Origin: DATLGB01 sp964242305
Lineage (GTDB): Bacteria; Actinomycetota; Thermoleophilia; Solirubrobacterales; Solirubrobacteraceae
Length of the DNA stretch: 64,000 nt
Direction of reading: 5' to 3'
Assembly (NCBI GenBank): GCA_964242305.1
Contig: CAXTBB010000008.1
Coordinates: 1 to 64,000 of the forward strand
Below the pieces are notes generated by a model that saw only the letters and a program-made list of their open reading frames with translations, did not search any database and had not been told where the DNA came from. Below, one piece after another: positions 40,979-48,010 of this stretch. Every line of letters begins with the position of its first letter. The first letter of the stretch is position 1. The position numbers and the translations under genes are program-made.

Positions 40979-41417
40979 GCCCACAGTGTTCACGATCGGC
41001 TACGAGGCGCTGCTGCCCGACGCGCTCGTCGCCGAGCTGGAGGCGGCCGGCGTGCGGCGGCTCATCGACGTCCGCTTCCGCCCCCAGTCGCGCCGGCCGG
41101 GGATGTCCAAGACGCGGCTCGGCCAGCGGCTGGCCGAGCACGGCATCGCCTACGAGCACCGCCGCGGCCTGGGCACGCCCGCCGACATCCGCTGGTACTA
41201 CAAGCACGGCCAGGCCGACGAGGGCGCGCGCCGGTTCCGCACCCACGTCGAGGCCGCGTCCGCCGACGACCTCGACACGCTGGCCGCCGAGCTGCGCGCC
41301 GGCGCCCCGCCCACCGCGCTCCTGTGCCTCGAGGCCGACCCCGCCGAGTGCCACCGCCGCATCGTCGCCGAGGCGCTGACCACGCGCGTCCCCGGCCTCC
41401 AGGTCGTCGATCTCTAA
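40977..41417 (+). CDS. DUF488 family protein
   Basis: 146 aa. VFTIGYEALLPDALVAELEAAGVRRLIDVR, GQRLAEHGIAYEHRRGLGTP and the C-terminal TALLCLEADPAECHRRIVAEAL carrying the C-x-x-D-P-x-x-CHR signature define DUF488. Function unknown; the Cys/His motif suggests metal or nucleotide chemistry. The stop TAA (41415-41417) is part of the palindromic miniature element, so the original end may have been replaced. Confidence 0.88.
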   Translation: MPTVFTIGYEALLPDALVAELEAAGVRRLIDVRFRPQSRRPGMSKTRLGQRLAEHGIAYEHRRGLGTPADIRWYYKHGQADEGARRFRTHVEAASADDLDTLAAELRAGAPPTALLCLEADPAECHRRIVAEALTTRVPGLQVVDL

Positions 41418-41474
41418 AGGGGTCAGGTCCCGGCATCGGACACGTGTCTTGTGCCGGGACCTGACCCCTTTAGG
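41414..41474. repeat. REPIN-like 61-bp palindrome with RAYT element ends
   Basis: Arms 41414-41435 and 41452-41473 are a perfect 22-bp inverted repeat; the 16-nt loop contains the palindrome GACACGTGTC (41439-41448). Bases 41414-41443 are identical to 7022-7051 of the RAYT element left end. It carries no gene. It is best read as a non-autonomous unit mobilised by the RAYT. No T-tract follows, so a terminator role would be secondary. Confidence 0.85.
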
Positions 41475-41478
41475 TAAC

Positions 41479-43566
41479 TCAGGCGTAGAAGCGGTTCACG
41501 GTGAGGAGCATCGCGGCCAGCTCGTGCATGACGGCCAGTATCACGAAGGCGGTNNNNNNNNNNGTCGCGACGTACGGGGCGGCGCGGTGGCCGAGCCCGC
41601 GCAGGGCGACGGCGCCGAGCGCGCCGTAGAGGGCCAGCAGCGGGAACAGGTAGCGCGCCTGGGAGAACTCCGAGCCGCCGGACACCTTCGCGCGGTACTG
41701 CTGCGTGCCGATCACGGCGAGCACCCCGGCGAACGCGACGACCAGGCACAGCAGCTCCCGCCAGCGCGCCGGTAGCGCCCGGCGGGCGCGCGCGAGCCCG
41801 GCGGCGGCGAGGGCGAGCACCGCGTAGGCGACCAGCACCGCCTGGTCGACCGCCGGCTGCGCGAAGCCAAAGTCCAGCCAGCCGAACCGACCCACGAAGC
41901 CGGTGAACCAGATGTCCCGCAGCGGATGCCCCGGGATGAAGTCCTGCATGAACGGCAGCCGCGGCGCGAACAGCTGCCACACGTAGACGAGCTCCGGGCG
42001 CCAGCCCGGCGGGATCGTCCCCACGGTCGGCGTCGCGGCGACGAGCCCGGTCCCCACCCCGCCCGGGATGTACGGGTGGTCGGCCAGCGCGCCGCCGATC
42101 AGCGAGTAGAGGCCGACCGGGACGACGGCGATCGCGAGACCCGCGCCGACCAGCTCGAGGCGGCGGCGCCACGGGACCGGCTCGCGCAGCGCCGCGAGCG
42201 CCAGCGCGAGCAGCGCCGCCGGCACCAGCCCGGCGAAGAGCGGCTTGATCAGCATGCCCGCGGCGAGCACACCGCCGAGGGCGGCGACGCGCCGCCATGA
42301 GGGCCCGCGCCGGAGGACGATTGCCATCGCCCAGAAGGTCCCCGCGCTGGCGGCGAAGAGCCCGGCGTCCGCGTTGACGCCCGCCGTGATGTAGCCGAAC
42401 AGCGGCTGCAGCGCCACGGCCAGCGCGCCGAACGACCAGGCCACCGGGAGGCGCGGCATCAGCTCGCGCAGGAAGGCGAAGACGCAGAAGACCGTCAGTC
42501 CGCCCAGCAGCACCGACAGCAGCCGCATCGCCACCAGGGACACCAGCGGGCTGGCGCTGCGGGTGGCCGCGTAGACGGGCACCTCGGCGAGGTAGTACAG
42601 GGGTGGGTTCGCGCTCGCGGTGCCGGCGCCCCGCGCCACTCGCGACGCCGGGCGGTGCTCCGCCTGGCGCAGGCGGGCCTCCTCGCCAGCGGTCCAGGGC
42701 GGTTTGGACGTCGTGTCCCCGATCACGTCCGAGAAGCCCAGGGCGCCCAGCACCGTCTCCTCCTTCGCGGACGTGGCGCCCTTGTCGGTCGGCAACGTCC
42801 CCGCCTCCACGATGGTCTGCACGTAGGCGAAGTGCGCGGGTTCGTCCGGGACCATGAACGGCGGGATCAGCAGCGCCCACGCCGTGCCGAGCGCCAGCAC
42901 GGCGGCGACCGGATAGCGCGCGCGGGGCCGGACCAGCGCGACACCCGTGAACCCCACGCCGGCCAGCACGAGCAGGCTGACCAGCCACAGCGTCCAGCCG
43001 CCCAGGAAGCGTGCGCCGCCGTGCCCGTAGTGCGTCGCGACGGTCCCGGCGAAGCGGAGCAGCGCCGGGCGGTCCGGCGCGTACGAAAGCAGGCTCACGC
43101 GACCGCCGACCCCCGCGCCCTTCACGAGGGCCCCCGCCGTCGGATCCACGTACTCCCCGCCGAAGGTCAGCCGGCCCGTGGCCGCGGGGGAGCGCACGCA
43201 CACCGTCACGTCCTTGACCGAGCGCTTCGGCACCGGGCCGATCGGGATGTCCGCCACGCCCTCGATCCAGCCGGGGTCCAGGTGCCCGGTGGCGACCACG
43301 GTGGGGCCCGACCGAACCTCGAGGTCCAGCCGCCGGCGCGGGGCGTCGAACGTGCCGATGGTCAGCCGCAGCTTCCCCGTGCCGGCGAACAGCGTCTCGC
43401 TGCGCTGGCACATGCCGGCACGGGCCGGCGCGGTCACCGCGAAGTGCTTCGGCGCGAGCCGGTTCGAGCCGGTCTGGCGGTCACCGCCCGCCGTCAGCTG
43501 CGTGACCAGCCACACGAGCACGACCACGCCGGCGAGGCCGAGGGCCAGAGCCCGGCCGCGGGTCAT
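41479..43566 (-). CDS. DUF2142 membrane protein with fused N-terminal beta-domain
   Basis: 695 aa from ATG 43566 (ATGA overlap). N-terminal helix (GRALALGLAGVVVLVWLVTQL), an extracytoplasmic domain to about residue 170 (APARAGMCQRSETLFAG, KDVTVCVRSPAATGRLTFGGEYVDP), then about 12 helices with PPFMVPDEPAHFAYVQTIVEAG and NPPLYYLAEVPVYAATR. It corresponds to the two separate genes at 29148-30614 and 30607-31296. Ten Ns (41554-41563) interrupt codons near the C-terminus; the reading frame on both sides agrees, since the final LLTVNRFYA matches the paralogue. Real gap length unknown. Confidence 0.82.
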   Translation of the reverse strand: MTRGRALALGLAGVVVLVWLVTQLTAGGDRQTGSNRLAPKHFAVTAPARAGMCQRSETLFAGTGKLRLTIGTFDAPRRRLDLEVRSGPTVVATGHLDPGWIEGVADIPIGPVPKRSVKDVTVCVRSPAATGRLTFGGEYVDPTAGALVKGAGVGGRVSLLSYAPDRPALLRFAGTVATHYGHGGARFLGGWTLWLVSLLVLAGVGFTGVALVRPRARYPVAAVLALGTAWALLIPPFMVPDEPAHFAYVQTIVEAGTLPTDKGATSAKEETVLGALGFSDVIGDTTSKPPWTAGEEARLRQAEHRPASRVARGAGTASANPPLYYLAEVPVYAATRSASPLVSLVAMRLLSVLLGGLTVFCVFAFLRELMPRLPVAWSFGALAVALQPLFGYITAGVNADAGLFAASAGTFWAMAIVLRRGPSWRRVAALGGVLAAGMLIKPLFAGLVPAALLALALAALREPVPWRRRLELVGAGLAIAVVPVGLYSLIGGALADHPYIPGGVGTGLVAATPTVGTIPPGWRPELVYVWQLFAPRLPFMQDFIPGHPLRDIWFTGFVGRFGWLDFGFAQPAVDQAVLVAYAVLALAAAGLARARRALPARWRELLCLVVAFAGVLAVIGTQQYRAKVSGGSEFSQARYLFPLLALYGALGAVALRGLGHRAAPYVAXXXXTAFVILAVMHELAAMLLTVNRFYA
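41554..41563. other. Assembly gap (10 N)
   Basis: A run of ten Ns inside the DUF2142 gene, 80 bp from the REPIN-like palindrome. Ten is a usual placeholder length, so the true missing length is unknown. Confidence 0.95.
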
Positions 43567-44360
43567 GCCCGGCCTTCGAGGGAGAGGACGCGGCAAGCCG
43601 TGGCCGGGAGGTGCTCGGCGCGGGTGCCCAGCGCCGCCCCGAGCACGCGCGCGCCGTGCCACCGCAGGGCCGGCCAGGTCGCGCTCCCGTAGGCGCGGTC
43701 GCGGCGGACCTCGGCCCGCACCGTGCCGGCGAGGACGCGCGGATGCGCCGGCGCGGTCCAGCCGTACAGCTCGTGCAGGGCGCGGAACTCGTCGAAGTAG
43801 CGACGCAGGCGCTCGACGGTCCCGTAGTCGTGGCCGTGGATCACGGCGGCCTCCGGGACGTAGGTGCCCGCGCCGAGGTCGCGGAGCAGGTACTGGTCCT
43901 CCGCATAGGGGACGTCGCGGAACGGGATCCGGGACCAGGCGCGGCGGGCCAGGCAGAGGTTCGCGCTGGAGATCCAGGTCGGCGGCGGCGCGGCGAACAG
44001 CTCGTCGTACTCGCGGCGCATGGAGACCGGCGCGTCATGCGGCGCGCGGTAGGGGCCGTAGGTGAGCTCGGCGTCCGGGGCGGTCAGCGCGTCCAGCCAG
44101 CCGGGGACGGGGACGGCGTCCTGGGTGAGAAACGCGACCCGTTCCCCCGTGGTCAGCTCCATCAGGCGGTTGCGGGCGCGGCCGTGGCCGAACTCGTGCC
44201 GGGAGATCGTGTGGACGGCGGCCCCGAACCGGCGGGCGACGTCCTGCGTGCCGTCCGTGGACTCCGAGTCCAGGACGACGACCTCCACCCCGCTCGGCAG
44301 CGCGGCGAGCACGCCCGAAAGCGTCGCGGCGCCGTTCAGCGTCGGGATCGCGACGCTCAG
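43563..44360 (-). CDS. GT2 glycosyltransferase with probable CTG start
   Basis: 265 aa if it starts at CTG 44360. LSVAIPTLNGAATLSGVLAALP, EVVVLDSESTDGTQDVARRFGA, ERVAFLTQDAVPVPGWLDALT and WISSANLCLARRAWSRIPF are GT-A motifs of rhamnosyltransferase type. No ATG, GTG or TTG lies upstream in frame at a sensible distance, and a downstream GTG would delete the first beta strand; CTG overlaps the TGA of the upstream gene as CTGA, the same arrangement as the ATGA/GTGA junctions around it. Confidence 0.82.
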   Translation of the reverse strand: MSVAIPTLNGAATLSGVLAALPSGVEVVVLDSESTDGTQDVARRFGAAVHTISRHEFGHGRARNRLMELTTGERVAFLTQDAVPVPGWLDALTAPDAELTYGPYRAPHDAPVSMRREYDELFAAPPPTWISSANLCLARRAWSRIPFRDVPYAEDQYLLRDLGAGTYVPEAAVIHGHDYGTVERLRRYFDEFRALHELYGWTAPAHPRVLAGTVRAEVRRDRAYGSATWPALRWHGARVLGAALGTRAEHLPATACRVLSLEGRA

Positions 44361-46747
44361 CGCACCGCCTCCACCCAGTCGGCGGGACGACCGCAGATCG
44401 ACTTCCAGTCCGCGGGGGCGACGGTCCGCAGCGTCGACGGTTGCCGCGGTGTGAGATAGACCGGGCCGATCAGCCGGTTGCTGCCGCCCGCGCGGGGGTC
44501 GAGTGATCCGCCCTCCTGGAACACCGTCACGACGTGGCGGCCGGGTTGCAGCTGCACCGAGCCGATCGCGAGCGTCGTGCGCCGGGGGGACATCTCGTGA
44601 GCGACCGATCCCACCTCCCGCCCGTCCACCGACACGTGCACGCGCCGGCCCACGGACGCCTCCAGGGCGACGTCGAAGCGTCCCCCGGGCGTCGTGACCC
44701 TCGTCTCGACGCGGCCCTCGCCGAGCGGTCGCCAGGTGTCGGGGTCGTTGGCGTCGACGGTCCACTTGAATGGCGCCGGCGCCCGGGTGACCCGCGCTGC
44801 CACACCCGGCGTCCGCGGCGCCACGACCAGGCTTCCATGGTCCCGCCTCGCCCGGTTGGCGAGGGTCCTCACCCGCGAGCACTTCGGCGTGGCCGCCGCG
44901 CTGTAGCGATCGCCCAGCGGCAGGTGAGCGAGCGGCGCCTGCGCCCCCCGCCGGCGTTTCCAGACCTCGTAGTAGTGGCCCTTCCAGACGCGTTCGTAGG
45001 CACTTGGCGGACGGCTGGTCAACGGCCCCCGGCGGAGCAGGACGAGCGGGTAGTGGTCGACCACCGTGGCGGCGTCCCAGTCGTCGACGTCGGAGGAGAA
45101 GCCGAACCGGGACGGACGCTTGGGCGCGGCCACCGGGAACCCCGGCCTGTACCCCTCGACCACCCCGGTGGGTGCGGTGTCACGCAGGAAGTGCTTGGCG
45201 AACTCCTCGAACTCGAAGTACACGAGCGGCCCCCGATCGGCGAAGCGATGGTCGACCTTCGTGAGCTCCTCGAGACGGTCGTACGGTGCCGCGTCGACGT
45301 TGTGGTAGGTCTGGGCGTTCGTCCAGATGAGCCCGATGGCCAGCACGACGCCGATGATGAGGCCCTCGGCCCGGCGCCGCTCGCGCCAGAGCCCAGCCGC
45401 GCCGAGGGCGGCCAGCAGCACGACGGCCGGCGACAGGATCATCAACGCCTTGCCGTACGCCCACGGCGACGCCCGCCCGGCGACGGCCAGGAAGCCGATC
45501 AGGGAGATCGCGGCGAGCAGGAGGACGTCCCAAGCCCTGCGGCCGAGCGCGGCGGCCAGCCCGAGCACCGCGGCCAGCGCGAAGCCGCCGACCACCAGGT
45601 AGGCGCCGTCAATGCCCACGGGGAGCGGCAGGCGGAAGTCGGCGGCCGGCCAGGCACCGAGCGCACGGGCGAACGACAGCGGGCCGGTGAGGTTGCCGAA
45701 CTCGCCTGCGGACGTCAGCGCCACGTTGGTCACGCTCACGAACTGCTGGAGCTTGATGAGGGACGGGATGGCGAACGCCGCCGCGACGGCGGCGAACACG
45801 ATCGACTCGGCGGCCAGGGCACCGGCACGACGCCGGGCGTGCCGGACGAGCAGGATCACGAAGAGGGCCAGGACGAGCGGCCCGATCCATGGCGCGAGGG
45901 CGAGGTTGAGCACCCCCAGGCTGCCGCCGACCACGATGGCGAGCGGAAGCCCCGCCCGCCAGCTCGGCGCCGCGGCCACCAGCGGCCGCGCCACGGTCAC
46001 CGCCGTCACGATGCACACCAGGGTCGCGAGCTCCTTCAGGGACTGCTCGTTGTTCGCGTAGCTGTAGAGCAGGCTCGCCTGTCCCGCCGTGAACGCGACG
46101 AGCGCAGCCAGCCCGCGCCGGCCGAGCGCCGGGAGGACGATGGCGCGCATCGAGAGCGCGGCGGTCACCGCGAGCATGGACAGGTAGGGCTGGAAGATCC
46201 ACGCCACGTCGATGCCCATCAGCGCCCGCACCGAGCCCAGCACGGTGTGCGCACCGGTCGGGTAGGCGGTGACGAAGTAGTTGTTGAGGATGTCGCTGTA
46301 GCTGGATTCCGTCAGCCCGGCGACGGACGGCCCGTGGCTCATGAGCCGGTCGACGAGCGCGAAGTGGAAGGCGGCGTCGCCGAGGTTCTGGTAGCCGAGC
46401 CAGGTCGGTTCGAGGGTCAGCAGCGCCGGCGCGGCGAAGACGAGGAACAGCGCGACGGCCATCACCACCGCGGGGCGGTCCCGGGGAACGCGCCGGACCC
46501 GCGCCCGCCCGAGCCAGAGCCCCGCGCCGGCCATCAGCACCGCCGCCAGCGGCGCGAGGACCCCGCTGATGCCGGGGCGGGTGACCACCTGGCTCATGCA
46601 GACCAGCGCACAGAAGCCGACGCCGAAGAGGGCGGACACCGGCATCTCGAATCCGCCGATGCGCTCGACGAGCAGCCCCGACCCCAGCGTCAGCGCTGCG
46701 AACAGCAGCGGGAAGACCAGCCAGGCGGCCAGGAAGGTGAACACCAC
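44357..46747 (-). CDS. Large polytopic membrane protein with C-terminal beta-domain (family A, copy 1)
   Basis: 796 aa from GTG 46747. About 12 helices in residues 1-480, including NLGDAAFHFALVDRLMSHG, YFVTAYPTGAHTVLGS and AGQASLLYSYANNEQSLKELA; then a soluble part with RGPLVYFEFEEFAKHF and a beta-domain (RRVHVSVDGREVGSVAHEM, RHVVTVFQEGG) ending in a Cys-containing CGRPADWVEAVR. The 48011-50248 protein shares all these points, so the two are paralogues. GT-C-like sugar transfer at the membrane outer face is inferred. TAGCGA, whose TAG is the stop of the preceding gene, is 7 nt before GTG. Confidence 0.72.
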   Translation of the reverse strand: MVFTFLAAWLVFPLLFAALTLGSGLLVERIGGFEMPVSALFGVGFCALVCMSQVVTRPGISGVLAPLAAVLMAGAGLWLGRARVRRVPRDRPAVVMAVALFLVFAAPALLTLEPTWLGYQNLGDAAFHFALVDRLMSHGPSVAGLTESSYSDILNNYFVTAYPTGAHTVLGSVRALMGIDVAWIFQPYLSMLAVTAALSMRAIVLPALGRRGLAALVAFTAGQASLLYSYANNEQSLKELATLVCIVTAVTVARPLVAAAPSWRAGLPLAIVVGGSLGVLNLALAPWIGPLVLALFVILLVRHARRRAGALAAESIVFAAVAAAFAIPSLIKLQQFVSVTNVALTSAGEFGNLTGPLSFARALGAWPAADFRLPLPVGIDGAYLVVGGFALAAVLGLAAALGRRAWDVLLLAAISLIGFLAVAGRASPWAYGKALMILSPAVVLLAALGAAGLWRERRRAEGLIIGVVLAIGLIWTNAQTYHNVDAAPYDRLEELTKVDHRFADRGPLVYFEFEEFAKHFLRDTAPTGVVEGYRPGFPVAAPKRPSRFGFSSDVDDWDAATVVDHYPLVLLRRGPLTSRPPSAYERVWKGHYYEVWKRRRGAQAPLAHLPLGDRYSAAATPKCSRVRTLANRARRDHGSLVVAPRTPGVAARVTRAPAPFKWTVDANDPDTWRPLGEGRVETRVTTPGGRFDVALEASVGRRVHVSVDGREVGSVAHEMSPRRTTLAIGSVQLQPGRHVVTVFQEGGSLDPRAGGSNRLIGPVYLTPRQPSTLRTVAPADWKSICGRPADWVEAVR

Positions 46748-46754
46748 AGCGGGC

Positions 46755-46760
46755 TCGCTA
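46755..46760 (-). promoter_or_regulatory. -10-like element (TAGCGA) overlapping a stop codon
   Basis: Minus-strand TAGCGA, 7 nt before GTG 46747; TAG is the stop of the GT2 gene. The last base departs from TAGNNT. Confidence 0.35.
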
Positions 46761-47933
46761 AGGCTGGCGCCGCAGGCCGAGGATGCTCAGCAGGAAGGAG
46801 CTGAAGAAGACCTGCAGGCCGACGATCGTCAGCGATGCGGCCAGCACCGCGGCGCGCTCCTCGGAGAGCTGGCCGAAGCCGCGGTTGATCCACTGGATCC
46901 CGATGACGACGCCGATGATCAGGCCCGTGAGCAGGATCAGCCCGCCGAGGACGAGGCCGTGCTCGAGCCGGAAGCGCGCGCGCATGCGGTCGAACCACGG
47001 GTCCTTCTCGCCGAGGAAGTAGCTGCCGTAGGCGTGCGCGCAGAGGCCGAGGCCGACGACCTGGACGCCGACGATCATCAGCAGCGACCCGGCCACCATC
47101 GTGTGCAGGTCCCACTGACGGCCGAGCACGTCGATCTCGAGCACGACCGTCAGCGAGATGAGCAGGCCGAGCAGGCTCATGACGACGCCCGGGATCATGA
47201 ACAGGTGGGTGGGGCTGTGGACGAGCAGGAAGCGCAGGTGGCGCCAGCCGTCGCGGAAGCTCGACAGCTTCGACTCGCCGCCGCGGGGGTGGTACTCGAT
47301 CGGGAACTCCGAGATCCGCAGCTTCTCCTTCGACGCGCGGATGACCATCTCGGAGGCGAACTCCATGCCGGTCGTGCGCAGGTCGAGGATCGGCAGGATG
47401 TCGCGCCGGAAGCCGCGCATGCCGCAGTGTGCGTCGCGCACGCCCGTCTTGAAGAAGACGTTGAGGATGCCGGTCAGGATCGGGTTGCCGACGTACCGGT
47501 GCAGCCACGGCATCGCGCCCGGGTGGATGTTGTCCATCCGGTCGCCCATGACGAGCTGGTTGCCCTTGTCGAGCTCCTCCACGAAGTGCGGGATCTCGGC
47601 GAAGTCGTAGGTCAGGTCGGCGTCGGCCATGACGATGTACTCGCCGCGGGCGGCACCGAAGCCGGCCAGGTAGGCGCTGCCGTAGCCGGGCCGCGTCTCG
47701 AGCACCACGCGGGCGCCGGACGCCTCGGCCAGCGCGCCGCTGCCGTCCGTCGAGTTGTTGTCGCAGACGACCACCTCGCCGGCGATGCCCGCGTCCGCCA
47801 TCGCCGCGATCGCCAGCTCGACGCAGGCCTCGATGTTCTCCGCCTCGTTGAGGCAGGGGATGACCACCGAGACCTTCGGGCTCGGCTGTTCAGCCGTCGC
47901 GGGGCGGCTGACCGGATGTTCGACTGCGCTCAT
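46758..47933 (-). CDS. GT2 polyprenyl-phosphate glycosyltransferase with membrane tail
   Basis: 391 aa from ATG 47933. The catalytic domain (KVSVVIPCLNEAENIEACVELAI, VVCDNNSTDGSG, GEYIVMADADLTYDF, HCGMRGFRRDILPIL) is followed by four helices from about residue 255 (IPGVVMSLLGLLISLTVVL, GLVLGGLILLTGLIIGVVIGIQW, LTIVGLQVFFSSFLLSI). Such enzymes make polyprenyl-phosphate sugars for GT-C partners. It sits between the two paralogous large membrane proteins, a natural donor-acceptor arrangement. Confidence 0.88.
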   Translation of the reverse strand: MSAVEHPVSRPATAEQPSPKVSVVIPCLNEAENIEACVELAIAAMADAGIAGEVVVCDNNSTDGSGALAEASGARVVLETRPGYGSAYLAGFGAARGEYIVMADADLTYDFAEIPHFVEELDKGNQLVMGDRMDNIHPGAMPWLHRYVGNPILTGILNVFFKTGVRDAHCGMRGFRRDILPILDLRTTGMEFASEMVIRASKEKLRISEFPIEYHPRGGESKLSSFRDGWRHLRFLLVHSPTHLFMIPGVVMSLLGLLISLTVVLEIDVLGRQWDLHTMVAGSLLMIVGVQVVGLGLCAHAYGSYFLGEKDPWFDRMRARFRLEHGLVLGGLILLTGLIIGVVIGIQWINRGFGQLSEERAAVLAASLTIVGLQVFFSSFLLSILGLRRQP

Positions 47934-47996
47934 CGGTCGAGGAAGAGAACGCGCGGGCAGGCCGAAAGTCACGCGCGTCGCTTGAGTTTTCGAGGG

Positions 47997-48002
47997 TAGC
48001 GT
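47997..48002 (+). promoter_or_regulatory. -10 element (TAGCGT)
   Basis: TAGCGT, 8 nt before ATG 48011 of the large glycan operon. Confidence 0.5.
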
Positions 48003-48010
48003 CCTGGGCC

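Noticed and set aside
41414..41474. Intrinsic terminator between DUF488 and the DUF2142 gene
   Set aside because: No T-tract, and 30 bases are identical to the RAYT element end, so a mobile palindrome explains it better.
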